From Brugia malayi (lineage: Eukaryota > Nematoda > Chromadorea > Rhabditida > Onchocercidae): 64,000 bases of DNA. The position numbers and the translations under genes were made by a program. This document shows positions 14,211 through 25,705 of the stretch, piece after piece. The stretch spans positions 9,148,649 through 9,212,648 of the forward strand of contig NW_025062477.1 of the NCBI RefSeq assembly GCF_000002995.4, in the 5' to 3' direction. Below the pieces are notes generated by a model, which was not told where the DNA came from, did no database searches, and saw only the letters and a program-made list of their open reading frames with translations. Each line of letters begins with the position of its first letter. Position 1 is the first letter of the stretch.

Positions 14211-14627
14211 TCTTATGTTTTAATTGTTTCGGTTTTTTTTTTTTTTTTTTCTTTTTTTGAAGCATAAAGTTTCCGAGTCAGTTTGCGCTTCACATACTAC
14301 ATATTATCTGCATTAATCTAATTTGTTTACTTTACTGATTGATAGCTTTAGAAAGTGAAATGGGAATGTCAGTGTTCATATTGGAGTGTAAGTGAATTGT
14401 TGATTTCCATAACGGATTTTTCTCTGCGATCTAAAATTGTCTTATTGAAAATCCCGGAAATCCCCACTTTTTTCTCAACTTGCCGCTGCGTTATTTATAA
14501 GTGGCAGCAGGTATAGGTCCAGTGCCTTTGTTGCTATTCATGAGCCATAATGTTCGTCGATGTGCTTTAGCATGTAAGCAAAGAAGTATATTAGACATGA
14601 TGTTTCTGAGATTTTTTGGAATTGGCA
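14211..14627 (+). other. Spacer between rpl-31 and the TMEM94 gene
   Basis: Contains a poly-T tract at about 14231-14250 after the rpl-31 stop, then an imperfect copy (14346-14512) of sequence that recurs at 14822-15004 inside the TMEM94 gene. The short spacing between same-strand genes would allow an operon, but no downstream trans-splice site is certain. Confidence 0.55.
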
Positions 14628-15004
14628 ATGGATGTGGAGATTGGTTTAAGTACGAAGGAAGCTTTTGCAAAGCTTTGCGCTGTATTAGAATTTGAAATTG
14701 ACAAGGAACGTGGACGTGCAGCTGGACCATTTACATTTAGGTAACGTCTTGCTGCCGATTTATCACTGCAGTTAATATTAAATCTGATCTGCATTTGTCT
14801 CTTAGTTGGTCTAATGAAACCAGCTTTAGAAAGTGAAATGTGGTGCCAGTATTCTCGTTGGAGTGTAAGTAAGCTGGGGTCTTTGGTTTCACTATTAAAT
14901 TGTTGATTTTCATAATTAATTTCCTCTGAGACTCAAAATTGTCTTGCTGACAATCCTAAGCTCCTCTCTTTCTTTCCCTAAACTTACTACTGTGTTAAAT
15001 AATG
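14346..15004 (+). repeat. Imperfect direct duplication (14346-14512 and 14822-15004)
   Basis: Both copies begin AGCTTTAGAAAGTGAAATG. They share GGAGTGTAAGT, an AAATTGTTGAT block (first copy GAATTGTTGAT) and an AAAATTGTCTT block in the same order, with diverged stretches and a small insertion in the second copy. The second copy begins inside the small TMEM94 exon at 14806-14832 and includes its donor site. The first copy lies upstream of the start codon and lacks the first half of that exon. The visible divergence suggests it is not recent. Confidence 0.8.
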
Positions 15005-18000
15005 GACAGGATGGAAATATTTGTGAAGAATGTTCTAGTTTCCCGTTTGAGCTTATTGCTGGATGTGATCACGTGAGGAGTATTATTTAGTACGAGATCT
15101 GGTGGCAAATAAGTCAATCTCCACCAGCAGAAAACTTGATTTGATGAATGACCAGCTCACATCATTCTCTTTAATTCACTATAGGTACAGTATTTTTTCA
15201 GGTTCTTAGCTCATGATGCATTGACTACCGGAAACTTTTGTGTCATTTATGCGGTAGCTTCAATTATTTGTTGTCTTGTTTTGTTAAGTTGCAGTTTGCT
15301 TAGGTTTGTTGACTCTATTATTTTACTACATATTTCTATTTTCTCGATTGTCCCACAAGTCATCTTTTATCAGTAAAAAAATTGATTGGTGAGAACCTGA
15401 AAAAAATATCAAACGAGAAGTTACTTTGTAAAACATTTAGAGATTGCACTTTACTCGACCAGCTTGCATCATTTCTATTCTTGACTATATCAATATGTAA
15501 CATATATTGTTCATTAAAAATATATCGTACTGAAAGATATGCAATTATTGAAAAAGCCCTTGATATATTGGATATTCTAAAATCACTGAAAGTAGAGAAC
15601 TTCCGATATGAAAATCTTTATGCGCCGCCATCTGATGCTATCAGTTTACAATGGACATACAGAGACCACAAAGTAATTTTAAGCAATTTTATTTTCATTT
15701 TAATGTGTTTTCTTCTCGTTTTTTGTTTGTTTTCTTCACTGTGCTGAACTGACCATTCATATAACCATATGAATACTGTGAAGAATGATATAATTTTGCT
15801 TAATGAAAACTATATGGAACCGTAACTTCGTTTGCTGCATTTGGCACACATTGTAAACTTGAATAACACTGTTCCATGTCCGACGACGTAGTTTTACCCA
15901 CTTCTTTTGGAATAAATGGATAAAAAAACATTTTGACAGCTGTAATTTTTTCTATAGATGATGCGTAGTGTTAAATTCTTGGTTTACAGCCGTATTTTAA
16001 TTAGTTTCTGACTCGTTTTTTTAATTTTTTCAAAAAAAAAAAAAAAAAACTTTTCAACGAATTAAACACTTAAAAAACCCTTATATAAGAAAACATTGTT
16101 TTAGTTAGTGAATGTGCCATGGATGCTTTTGGTAGATGGTGATATAATACAACTTCGTGCTGGACAATCGCCACCGTACCAATGTATATCACAACATGGT
16201 GACTTCATTGGTTTGGGGGATAAACCACGACTGCTAAAGGTACTGTGTCATACTGTTTATTCTTGTTTTTATAGAATTTTTCAAATGTTATGTTAATTTC
16301 TAATCGTTCGATATTTCTTTTATTTTTAGATACTTCCATCAAAATCAACATTGTGGAAAATTGTTGAACCACCTATTGTTGACCATATACGCGCAGCTTT
16401 TCGTAACCATCGCAAGAAACATTCGAATTTGTTGAATTTTGAAATCCATACGACACTTCATTTTATCCTTGAAAGATGTTTTTTACCGTTCATACTCACG
16501 ATGATGCTCATAGTACATTGTTTTCGGGAAGTTCCTACAATTTAGTACATTAAACAAGTTCGATGCAAACGTTTTTTATAAATTATTTTAAGGTATTTTT
16601 TTGTGGCGAGAGAAAACACTGTTCATTTCTTGGTAGATACATCAGTGGTTCTTCTTCCTGTGTTGGGACCCATGATTCCGTCCTTCTGCTTGGTTGGAAA
16701 GTTATGGTATGCTTAGGAATTATATATATTGCCTCAGAAAATTTTCCCGTTTCGTTTCTTCCAATGAATAGTTGCGTAATGAAGAATGTGCCACAGTACA
16801 TGATTTTACAACACTGATATTTTGAAATTTATTCCAACGTTATTCTTTCCGATTGTATTTTTGAATGGGAAACTTCCATATATTTTCACACAATTTTCAT
16901 ATTTTATTGTCAATTCGAATTGGTTGGAATTTTCAATTATGTTGAGGAATTCGGGCTTTGTTTTGGGTGACGATTGTAATCTGCGATACAGCAAGTTAAG
17001 CTCAGAAGCCGCCACAGCTGGTATTTTTCTTGATAAAAGCAGAAAAGGAGCAGTTATCAATGGCTTTAAGGCGGTTTATCATTATTTTATAGGTAATTAC
17101 TTTACAGTTTAGAGTAATAGATATGAAGAATCAGTGAACAGGAATTTTGATTCGTGTATGTTTATTTCTAGGTCATTTTCACATTTCAATGGATTTCGTT
17201 TTTACATGCGGTGGTCTCACATCCTGTGCTTTCCTGGACAAGAAAGGCCTACTTTCATGGCCAAATGCAACAATCGAAAAGGTGCTATGTTTTCACGCTG
17301 ATGGCGAAGGTGAAAATTACTTGAATTCCTAAAAATTTTCCTTTGTTCTTCACTTATATTGAACAATTTCCCTGTTCGGAGAATTGTTCATGGTAAGTGT
17401 TTATGCTTTCTATGTATTTCAAATTTCCAAAAATTTCCACTACTTTTTCCAAAGGTGAGGAACGAAAATTGGTGCCAAAAATCTTGGATTTAACGACGAA
17501 TGGAGCTTCCCCTGTACATTTCGATGATTCTTCATGGTTGGCTGCATGTTATTATTAACCAACATTTTTTCTTTCATATCTCAGTGTAAAACTTTTTATG
17601 TAACAATTCAGGGAGAGCTATAAGGGATCTTTACTGCCATTCGGAATTAGCAGTGTTGTAAATGGTTGCTCTTTACTGCCAGATTATACATTATTCCTTA
17701 ATCACATTAGCAGTATTTCGGAAGCTGTGTCAAACACTATTGCAATTTCCAATCGACACTGCTTATGTCCGTTAACTCAATTATTAGGGTTTGTTCACAG
17801 ACTTATCAGTACTTCTCTAACATTTTATTTGAAAAGAAGTTATTAATACTTAGTGCTTCCGTTATTTCAAATGAAACTGAATTATTGTAAAATTCAAAGT
17901 TTTAAGACATGAATCTTGAGTGTTAGACAACTACAGAGTTCTGTTAAATTCTTTTATTAAAACTAGGTTATTGAATCATAAAAAGGACGAAGAGCCAGAA

Positions 18001-21000
18001 GTATAAGTCTTAAGTATTTGCAGGATTGGTGACGAAGTTTTAGAAAAGTTTAATACTTCAGATACAAAAACGATAGGCTTTTATAAGCGATTGCAAAGAG
18101 AAAAATCCGCTAATGAGTCAGTTTATCATTTATTTGTTTGTTTTTGTTTTTTTTTTTTTGTTGTTTTGTTTATATCAACTTAAAACACTTTGTATTTATT
18201 TTGGATAGTATATACTATCTTGATCCATTTACTTTGTAATCAAGTTCTGAAATAATTTTAGCAGTAGTGCAATAACAGTGGTACTTTTTTGTCAGTAATA
18301 TCTAACGATTCCTATGATTCATAAATAATGATAAACTTTAGACTACGGAAATTCCGAATGCCGTTAGAAAATGCGTTTCTGACAATTACGAAAGATGCAA
18401 CATCAAAGTATTATCATGTGATGAGTCAGGGAACAGCTGATTTACTGCTTAATGCTTGCACTCATGTATGGTGTGAGAATTCTCTAGAACCGTATACACC
18501 GAATTTACATAAACGCGTCCTTGATTTTTATCAGCGCAACACAATGACGGGGTTTGTTAATTAATACTCTTAGTTGTGTGTTTTTTTTTGCGTTTTATAT
18601 CTTTTTAGAGTAATTCTAAAATTACATATAATTACATATATATACATTACATATAGGTCTTCAAATTACATATATTTGCTTTATAAAATGGTTGAAAATA
18701 ATTCTGAATAATAAAAAAAAACAGAGCGATAAGTATGATAATTAAAAATGTGACTAAGAGTGCTTCATCTGTTTCTCAGGAAGAATGTAACATAAAGTTC
18801 CAGATTCTGTTTGGTTCTTGGCTATCGAACAGTGGGCTGCACGATTTCAAATACTCTTAGTGGAAGATATATTGATATTTCGTTACTAAAAAAATATGAA
18901 GTTATAGAAAGGACTTCAATTCCAAGGGCCGTCAGTCTTGATATGGAGTTTTTGAAAGCATTTTATCGACAGTCGCCTTTGCATACCGCTTATGAATGCT
19001 TTGAAGAAGTAATGCATGGGCAAACATTATGTGGTTTGCTTGTCCTACAGCACCAAGTCAATTTTTAAAATTTTCAGCATGGGTATTCTATTTTATGTTA
19101 TCATTACTGCCTAATATATTTTATTTGTAAATTTCATAGTCATACGAGCCTCTTAGTTTTTTTTTTTCTTTAAATAAATTTTAAGGCTCGAAGTGACGTC
19201 GTTCAATTGGTGGAACAATTAGATCATGCTTGCATTCGATTTATTTACTTCTCGAAAGAAAATGAATTGCGCAGTCGAGTTTTTGCAGAAAAACTGGGTT
19301 TAGAAGCAGGATGGAATTGTCATATATCATTAGCTAGCGAAGGTAAGATACTAAATAACTACTTAAAGGAATTTTGTAATTTTAATATTAGTTTTAGTTT
19401 CCTATTGCCGCTCAAAGTAAGCATGGAATTCACATTATTCCAACTCTATTTTACATTCAAATTCCATTATATTCGAAAAATTGAAGCAGGTACAACCTAC
19501 TTAATGTTTTTCATGGTGATTCTTAGCCTGTTATTAGTAATCGAATAGCGTTCAGATGACTACTGCAGTCATCTGTAATCATCTGTTTTTTGTTATAGTC
19601 TTCTAATGGACAAAATTTGTTAAATAAAATTTAAAGAAATTGCAGATGAACACTCCGAAGTTCTTGATGTTGACAAATATTCTTATGGACATTCAGCAGA
19701 GTTAGCATTACATCGTTCAGCTACTTGGTCTGGACATTTTCCACTAGAGCAAAGACGTTCTTCTATCTTTTCAGTAGGGAGTATCTTCAGGTTATCAGAT
19801 TACTTATTCTTAGTAATTTCGTGAAAGGCTGTGAGGATTCAGATTTCGTAAGCTATCGCAGTGTGTAACTTTTAATGAATTTTTTTAATTATTTAAAAAC
19901 ACCAAAATTTCTTGTTAAAACATTTATTATTCATGAGTAATGTGAAAACAATCTCTATAAATATTTCCCTTCAGAACTTTTATGCAAGTCTCAAATCGAA
20001 GCAAAGCGGTTTGTTTACCGATCTACTATTTGTTTACCAACATAAGTTGCGTTTTTTTCCAATTTTATATTATAACCACTAATTTTTGTGCGTAATGAGA
20101 ATTTCTTACTAGGAGGAAGCTTCATTAAAAAACAGTCAAAGTCATCATTCAGTGTTTTCATATAGTGAAGAAACAGGCGTGGAGTTTTTTCCGAACAAAG
20201 CAAAATTACCATCAGGTGAAGCATGGAATAGGAGTTTGGAATTTGGCATATTTAAAAAAGATTCAGGTTCAGAATTTTCTTGTATTTTCATATCAGCTCA
20301 AAATTTCATTTCCAGGAATCAAGAATATACGTCCTCACTTAGAGAATGTTGATAATGTGCCACTCTTGGTTAATCTTTTCACAGATTGCGACCATTTTTC
20401 TTGTCAAAGAATGATTGAAATAATGCAGGTATCTAGGCTTCATTTCTATTTTTTATAATTTATTAAAGAGATTGTGTGAGGCTGACCGTATCTCTCTCGT
20501 AGTTTTTGATTCGTCCCACAATGAAGGTGCCTTACGTTCTAGGATTGCTTAGCTTGTGTTCTCTGCTTTAGCTTTGCTTTTAGAGGAAACAGATTGCCAG
20601 TTTTGTTTTCTTGTCTGAATATTTCAGTTACTGAAGTTACATTTCAATTACATCATTACAATTTAGGATTATGGTGAAGTGGTACTTGTTGTTGGTTCAT
20701 CGTTAAATTATTTCAATTGCAGTATCTTTGGTCAGGTAAATTCAATTTCAATTTGTAATTTTGGAACTTTTTCTCATATTTTGCAAATTTCTAATAGTTC
20801 TTTCTTTATTATAGGCAAACTGTTCAGTCACTATTGAGCCGCAGCATCCTGCTTTATGTAGCAAAAAAATTTTCCAGAATGACAACGGATTGAAATCATC
20901 AGTTATCGCTACATTGCTTATGGGACTGTGTTGCGATATTGTTGTATTTCCAAATCAGGTATTTATTTATTATACATATGATTTTTTGATTATTTTTCAT

Positions 21001-22805
21001 TCTAATTACCGGTAAGATAGCCTTTGAGATTCGAGGCATTTTAATGCAACAATTAGACAATGATTATAAATAAATAATGCTAGTAGATATACATTCTACA
21101 GTTCTTAATCTACATTTTATAATGAACTTAGTTTTTATTTCTTTTGTACATAAAAATAATATAACTGCTGACAGCCTAGTTAGTAATAAATAGGAAAAGC
21201 ATAATGCTTTACCATACTTAATTTTCTATGCATCACTTCTGTCATTGATAGATAAAGTAAAACCTTAATATTAGTTTATTTATTATCATCTTCTTGGAAC
21301 ATTTTATATGCTTGTTCTAGACTTTGGACCTTATTTCATTGATCTCATTTTGTCGACATCAGTTAGGGACGTTTCGTTCTTCCTTCCTATTTTTTATATT
21401 CTCATCGACAGCACTTGCGCTGCAGCAAACTTTAGCTTTGTTATTTCTTCCGAATGTCTTATCCGTTTTTCAGGTTTGTTCTTATATAGAGAACACATGA
21501 AGATTTTAGCGACAGAACACATTGATATTCAGTAATCTTCTGTTTAAAAAATTACCGAGTGTCTATTTATTCATTTATTTGAAATAAACCAATTCACAGT
21601 TTTATTTCTAGTAAGTAAAGAAAACGAGATTACATATTTTAGGCCCTATTATTCATAATTTTATATGTACCAGTGTTAGCCTTATCACTGATGGCCTCAC
21701 CGCGTGGCTCTGGTGAAAATCGTGATGAAATAGCGCCGAAAAACATTTCCTCAGCTCCGAAACGTGTCATTCGTCGTGCGATTATTTATTTCTCAATAAA
21801 TTTTCTTCCGTCTCTTTTCGTCGTCTGTCTTATTTATTATAGCACCGTAAGTTCAAGCTTAGATTTTTTTGTTATCATAGAAAAGAAATATTTCGCAAAC
21901 TTTGTGCATTGTAGTAAAAAGTTTTTTTGGCAAAATCAGCACTAATTATTTGTGACACAATTCACAAATGAGATAAAAGATCATTTAAACGAACTGTCTA
22001 AGACAGAGATTTATTCTTTCTGTATATCTCAGGTCGTGATAACTAGAAAAAAGTATGAATATCAGAGAAGTTCCAACTATTCGTTTTATCCTGCTAATCA
22101 TGCCGTTATTATTGGCCAGCATGTTGCTTCTTTTTATGTATGTTGAACTTTTTTTAACATTGCAAAGGCCTTAAATTTACAGATTGTATAGCACGCGGTG
22201 CTAATATTACAGAAAAAAGAAAAATATTAAAGTCTTACGTACTTTACCAATATTTATTTTGATACCGTTGTCTTAGTGTAATTGGACTCCATTTTTAGTT
22301 GCTTCTTTACTTATGTACGTTATCAATGGGTTTTGTTCATTTTCGTGATAACTGCTGGGCGAAATATCCACTGGATAATTATTATTGGGTAGCCGTAACA
22401 TCTTGCGTTATTCTTATACAGGTGTGGAAACATTTCTATTTACATCTTGATGATAATTCATTTGAACAAATCATCATTTATGTCAAAATCAGCAAGATCA
22501 TGAGAATGCCACACTTTAAAATATAAAAAGTAAATCTCTGATGGACGATTTGGTGAAAAAGAGAAGACAAAAGACTTTAATTTATGTTGTTTCAGATCGC
22601 TTATACAAATCTTTCATGTGGTTCATTGTTGAGTTATATTTTTGACTGCAACATTTGGGTTATAGTAATCTCATTTTTTTGGGTAACTGTGATTATTGTT
22701 ATTAGCGAATTGTGCAAGCTTTATTTAATCAAACTTCATTATCGTGACCAACGGAGAAGAAAGCTTGACTTCAATACGAAATTGGGCATGAATTCACCAT
22801 ATTAA
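14628..22805 (+). CDS. TMEM94: TMEM94-like P-type-ATPase-related ER membrane protein
   Basis: About 25 exons and 1,200 residues (human relative about 1,356): 14628-14740, 14806-14832, 15202-15303, 15360-15672, 16105-16239, 16330-16530, 16593-16706, 16947-17092, 17172-17309, 17455-17536, 17612-17788, 18024-18116, 18342-18551, 18804-19056, 19186-19342, 19646-19773, 20113-20215, 20316-20428, 20667-20735, 20815-20958, 21321-21473, 21643-21846, 22033-22137, 22299-22421, 22596-22805. Identity rests on long matches in order, such as LLVDGDIIQLRAGQ, LDKKGLLSWPN, KRVLDFYQRN, RFIYFSKENELRSRVFAEKL, GWNCHISL, ENVDNVPLLVNLFTDC and the tail LDFNTKLGMNSP. Hydrophobic segments lie at both ends, with a large cytoplasmic domain between. 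Human TMEM94 is an ER protein reported to act in Mg2+ transport into the ER; transport here is inferred. The join at 16530/16593 does not keep phase, and the 15360 acceptor (AAG) is weak. Confidence 0.9.
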
Positions 22806-25705
22806 TGTATTTATTTCTATATTGTAATTGCAGTTTTTATGTGAAGTCCTTAACAAGGATACTTCATTAGCAGAATTTCAATGAGGATATGATTTTAACT
22901 TTGCGGTGAAAAGATGGTTGAAACCCTGTAATCTTGGTAATTTTAATGCTACTATAGTGAAATTTAGTTTTAGTGATAAAAAATTTGACTCAACTTCCGT
23001 TTGATGAAAGTCATGTTATTTAAATGTCGAATTTTTTGTTAAAAAGTTTATGTTTAAAGTTTTAAATTTGAATTACCAAAAATTTGATAATTAGTTTCTA
23101 GTTTAGATCTTGCATATGCATTGGGTCGCCATTAGATCTGAAAATCGATGTAAAACAAAGAGTTGATTATTTAAAATTTTTTTCAGTGAGAGATATAATG
23201 CTTTTCTGTTGATCATTCAACAGTAAAGCTTGTGAATTCTACTTACATTTATTTGGGATTAGCTGCTGATATTCAAAAAAAAAAAAAAAAAAAGAAATCA
23301 ATTTTAGAAACTTCAATAAATTTGTTGGGTTACACTTCCCAGTGGAGAGTTAGACAAATATAAGTCGGAGGACGGTTTGTTATAGTTTCAATATTAAGAC
23401 AATGTCTTGCTCACTGCACTTGCAGCATTCATTCTAACCCCAACTGATTTATGTGAGAAAATTGGTTTTCGTAAGTTTGTTGAAATTTTTTAATGTTTAT
23501 TTGAAATTCATTAGCTCTTTGAAGATCGACAGATCATAACTAAGTTGTAACCAAAATACTCTGAGTTCGCTTCACAGAAATGGTGAATTCCTCGTGTCAC
23601 ATAGATGATTTGTCAGTTTAGAAATTCAAATAATTTACCATTTGATATTTTTAGCATTAACTTCCCTTCTCTACTTTATAGAAATATTCTAAAGTGAAAC
23701 AATGCTGAAAATTTTCAGTGAAATGAAATCCTTTCTTTGTGGAAACCATGTCGTATTCTCAATCACTTCTGCTGAATTCATGTGAATTCAATTTTATTCC
23801 ACTTTTCGAGTGTTTTCAGTCATAGTGTAGAAAGCGTGATGATTTCCTCAATGTGTTTCTTTCTGATTTATGTTAGTCAGATCACGCCAGATTTTAAAAT
23901 TTCCTTGAATATTATCATTTTCGACAGTTTATAAAGAAGATGATGTAAAAAAATGCTTTTCTCCAATATAAACTGCTAATGGCTCCATTGACGTCACAAT
24001 ACGATCGAGGAAAATGAATGCTAAACAAATTGATAAGTATGGAATTTAAAAAGAAAATTTTTTAACTAAAGGAATAATTTGCCTCATTTCCAATGTTGTT
24101 TTCATTTTTGAAACAGTTATTCTATTGCTAATTGTAAGCTTTATTTATTTGCAGATATTTCTTTTTTATTTGTAGGTTCGTAGAATCTTCTTTAATTTAA
24201 TGTAAAGTTTACTGCAAGGCATGGGACACAATAGTCCAAAATGATCTCCTTCTGAAAATAGGAAACTTGAATAATGACTACATAGAAGTCCAATTTGGCA
24301 GGTTATTGCAAATTGAAAAGTGTGATCGTGAATACAGGTAGTGATTTATCATGCAAGCCTTATCATTGTTATCACAATCGTTCTACGTTCGGATCGAGAT
24401 TTACTTCTCGTTGTTCATGGAATTTTCCGAGTAGTGGGTCATGACATAATGAATGAGAGTGGATTGAACTGAATTTATTTCCAGCTCGAACGATATAATT
24501 CACCAAGACTGGCACTTCTTAGAGTTGATCTGACGATGTTCGTCCTAATTTGGTTGACATAAAAAACATGATAGCACATTTGTTTACACCTCAACAAACT
24601 AGTGACAGACTTTTGACCTTGAAAGTGGAGAGGAAACAACGTAGTACGAAGAACCCATCAGAAGATATATAAAAAAAGCTACAAACTTTGGCAGACGATT
24701 GTTAATGGCGGTTGGCATTACCTGTCCCAGCCTGATCTCTGACCCTCCAAAAATAGTATTCTACCCTATTTTCTTCTTCTCAAAGCTTACATAAATAAAA
24801 TAGTTCATCTTGAGTTGTTACGCCAATCTATTAATTAACATAGAGTGCTTGTAAACCTCCTAAACAAATTCCATGCATAACAAACTGTAATGAGAGTTAA
24901 ATAGTATCTCAGGGTGACTATTCTAGTATTTGACCGATGTTGTCTTATAGTCTTCTTAGTTTTTATAACCATCTTTATATATATATATATATATAGTTTT
25001 TATAACCGGAAACTTGCTTCCGTTCTGTATTTTCATGCCTAAGGTCTCTTTGAAAAAAGAATTTTTTTTTAGTCATAAGTATCAACTTGCACAAATCTTG
25101 ACCATAAAAAGTGTAATGGAAATGCTGGTAAATTAAGTGAAAAAAGATAAATTGATATAACAGACCAACAATGATTTTCATGTAAAAAAACTCTAATATC
25201 TAAAGGTCAATGGAAAAAAGGCATTGAAAATCCTTTCTGTATATCTTAAAAATAACCATTCTACAGAATAATAGGAATATGTAATTATGCATAAGTGGAA
25301 AGGCATGAAATAGGTATTAAACTACAGGAAATTATTTAGAATGAAGAGGAGAAACTTAGAATAAGGTTGAAAATCATAAAAAAATTTCAGCAAGTGAAAA
25401 TACGAATATTAGAAAAATTCGAATCAAATAGAAGGCACATAAAACAGGTCAACATAATGCATATTAGTGAAATATATGTATTCATTATTAATACTCCAAC
25501 GTAAAAATATTTTTAACCATCAGAAAAAGCGGTAAATTTTTGCTCTATACAGTATTTAATTATTTCTGATCTCTTTGCTAGCCATAATGAAGTTCCATAA
25601 CTTGAAAATAAAGTTTGAAATTGCTCAAATAGGGATTTCTGCATTCTTTACTGGATGACTAAAATTTAGGACAGGAAAACAAATTCGATTTATTAGAATA
25701 ATCCG
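22806..25705. other. Intergenic region between convergent genes
   Basis: About 2.9 kb between the 3' ends of the TMEM94 gene (plus) and the ERdj5 gene (minus). It is AT-rich with a poly-A run at 23276-23293 and a TA tract at 24975-24995. I find no coding frame, RNA gene or mobile element in it. Confidence 0.6.
24957..25007. repeat. TA microsatellite flanked by 14-bp direct repeats
   Basis: TAGTTTTTATAACC occurs at about 24957-24970 and again at about 24994-25007, on either side of a TA tract. This could arise by replication slippage or by a small insertion with duplicated ends. Confidence 0.7.

Noticed and set aside
23276..23293. Poly-A run as a retroposed gene tail
   Set aside because: No coding remnant precedes it and no target duplication was found; simple poly-A runs are common across the window.
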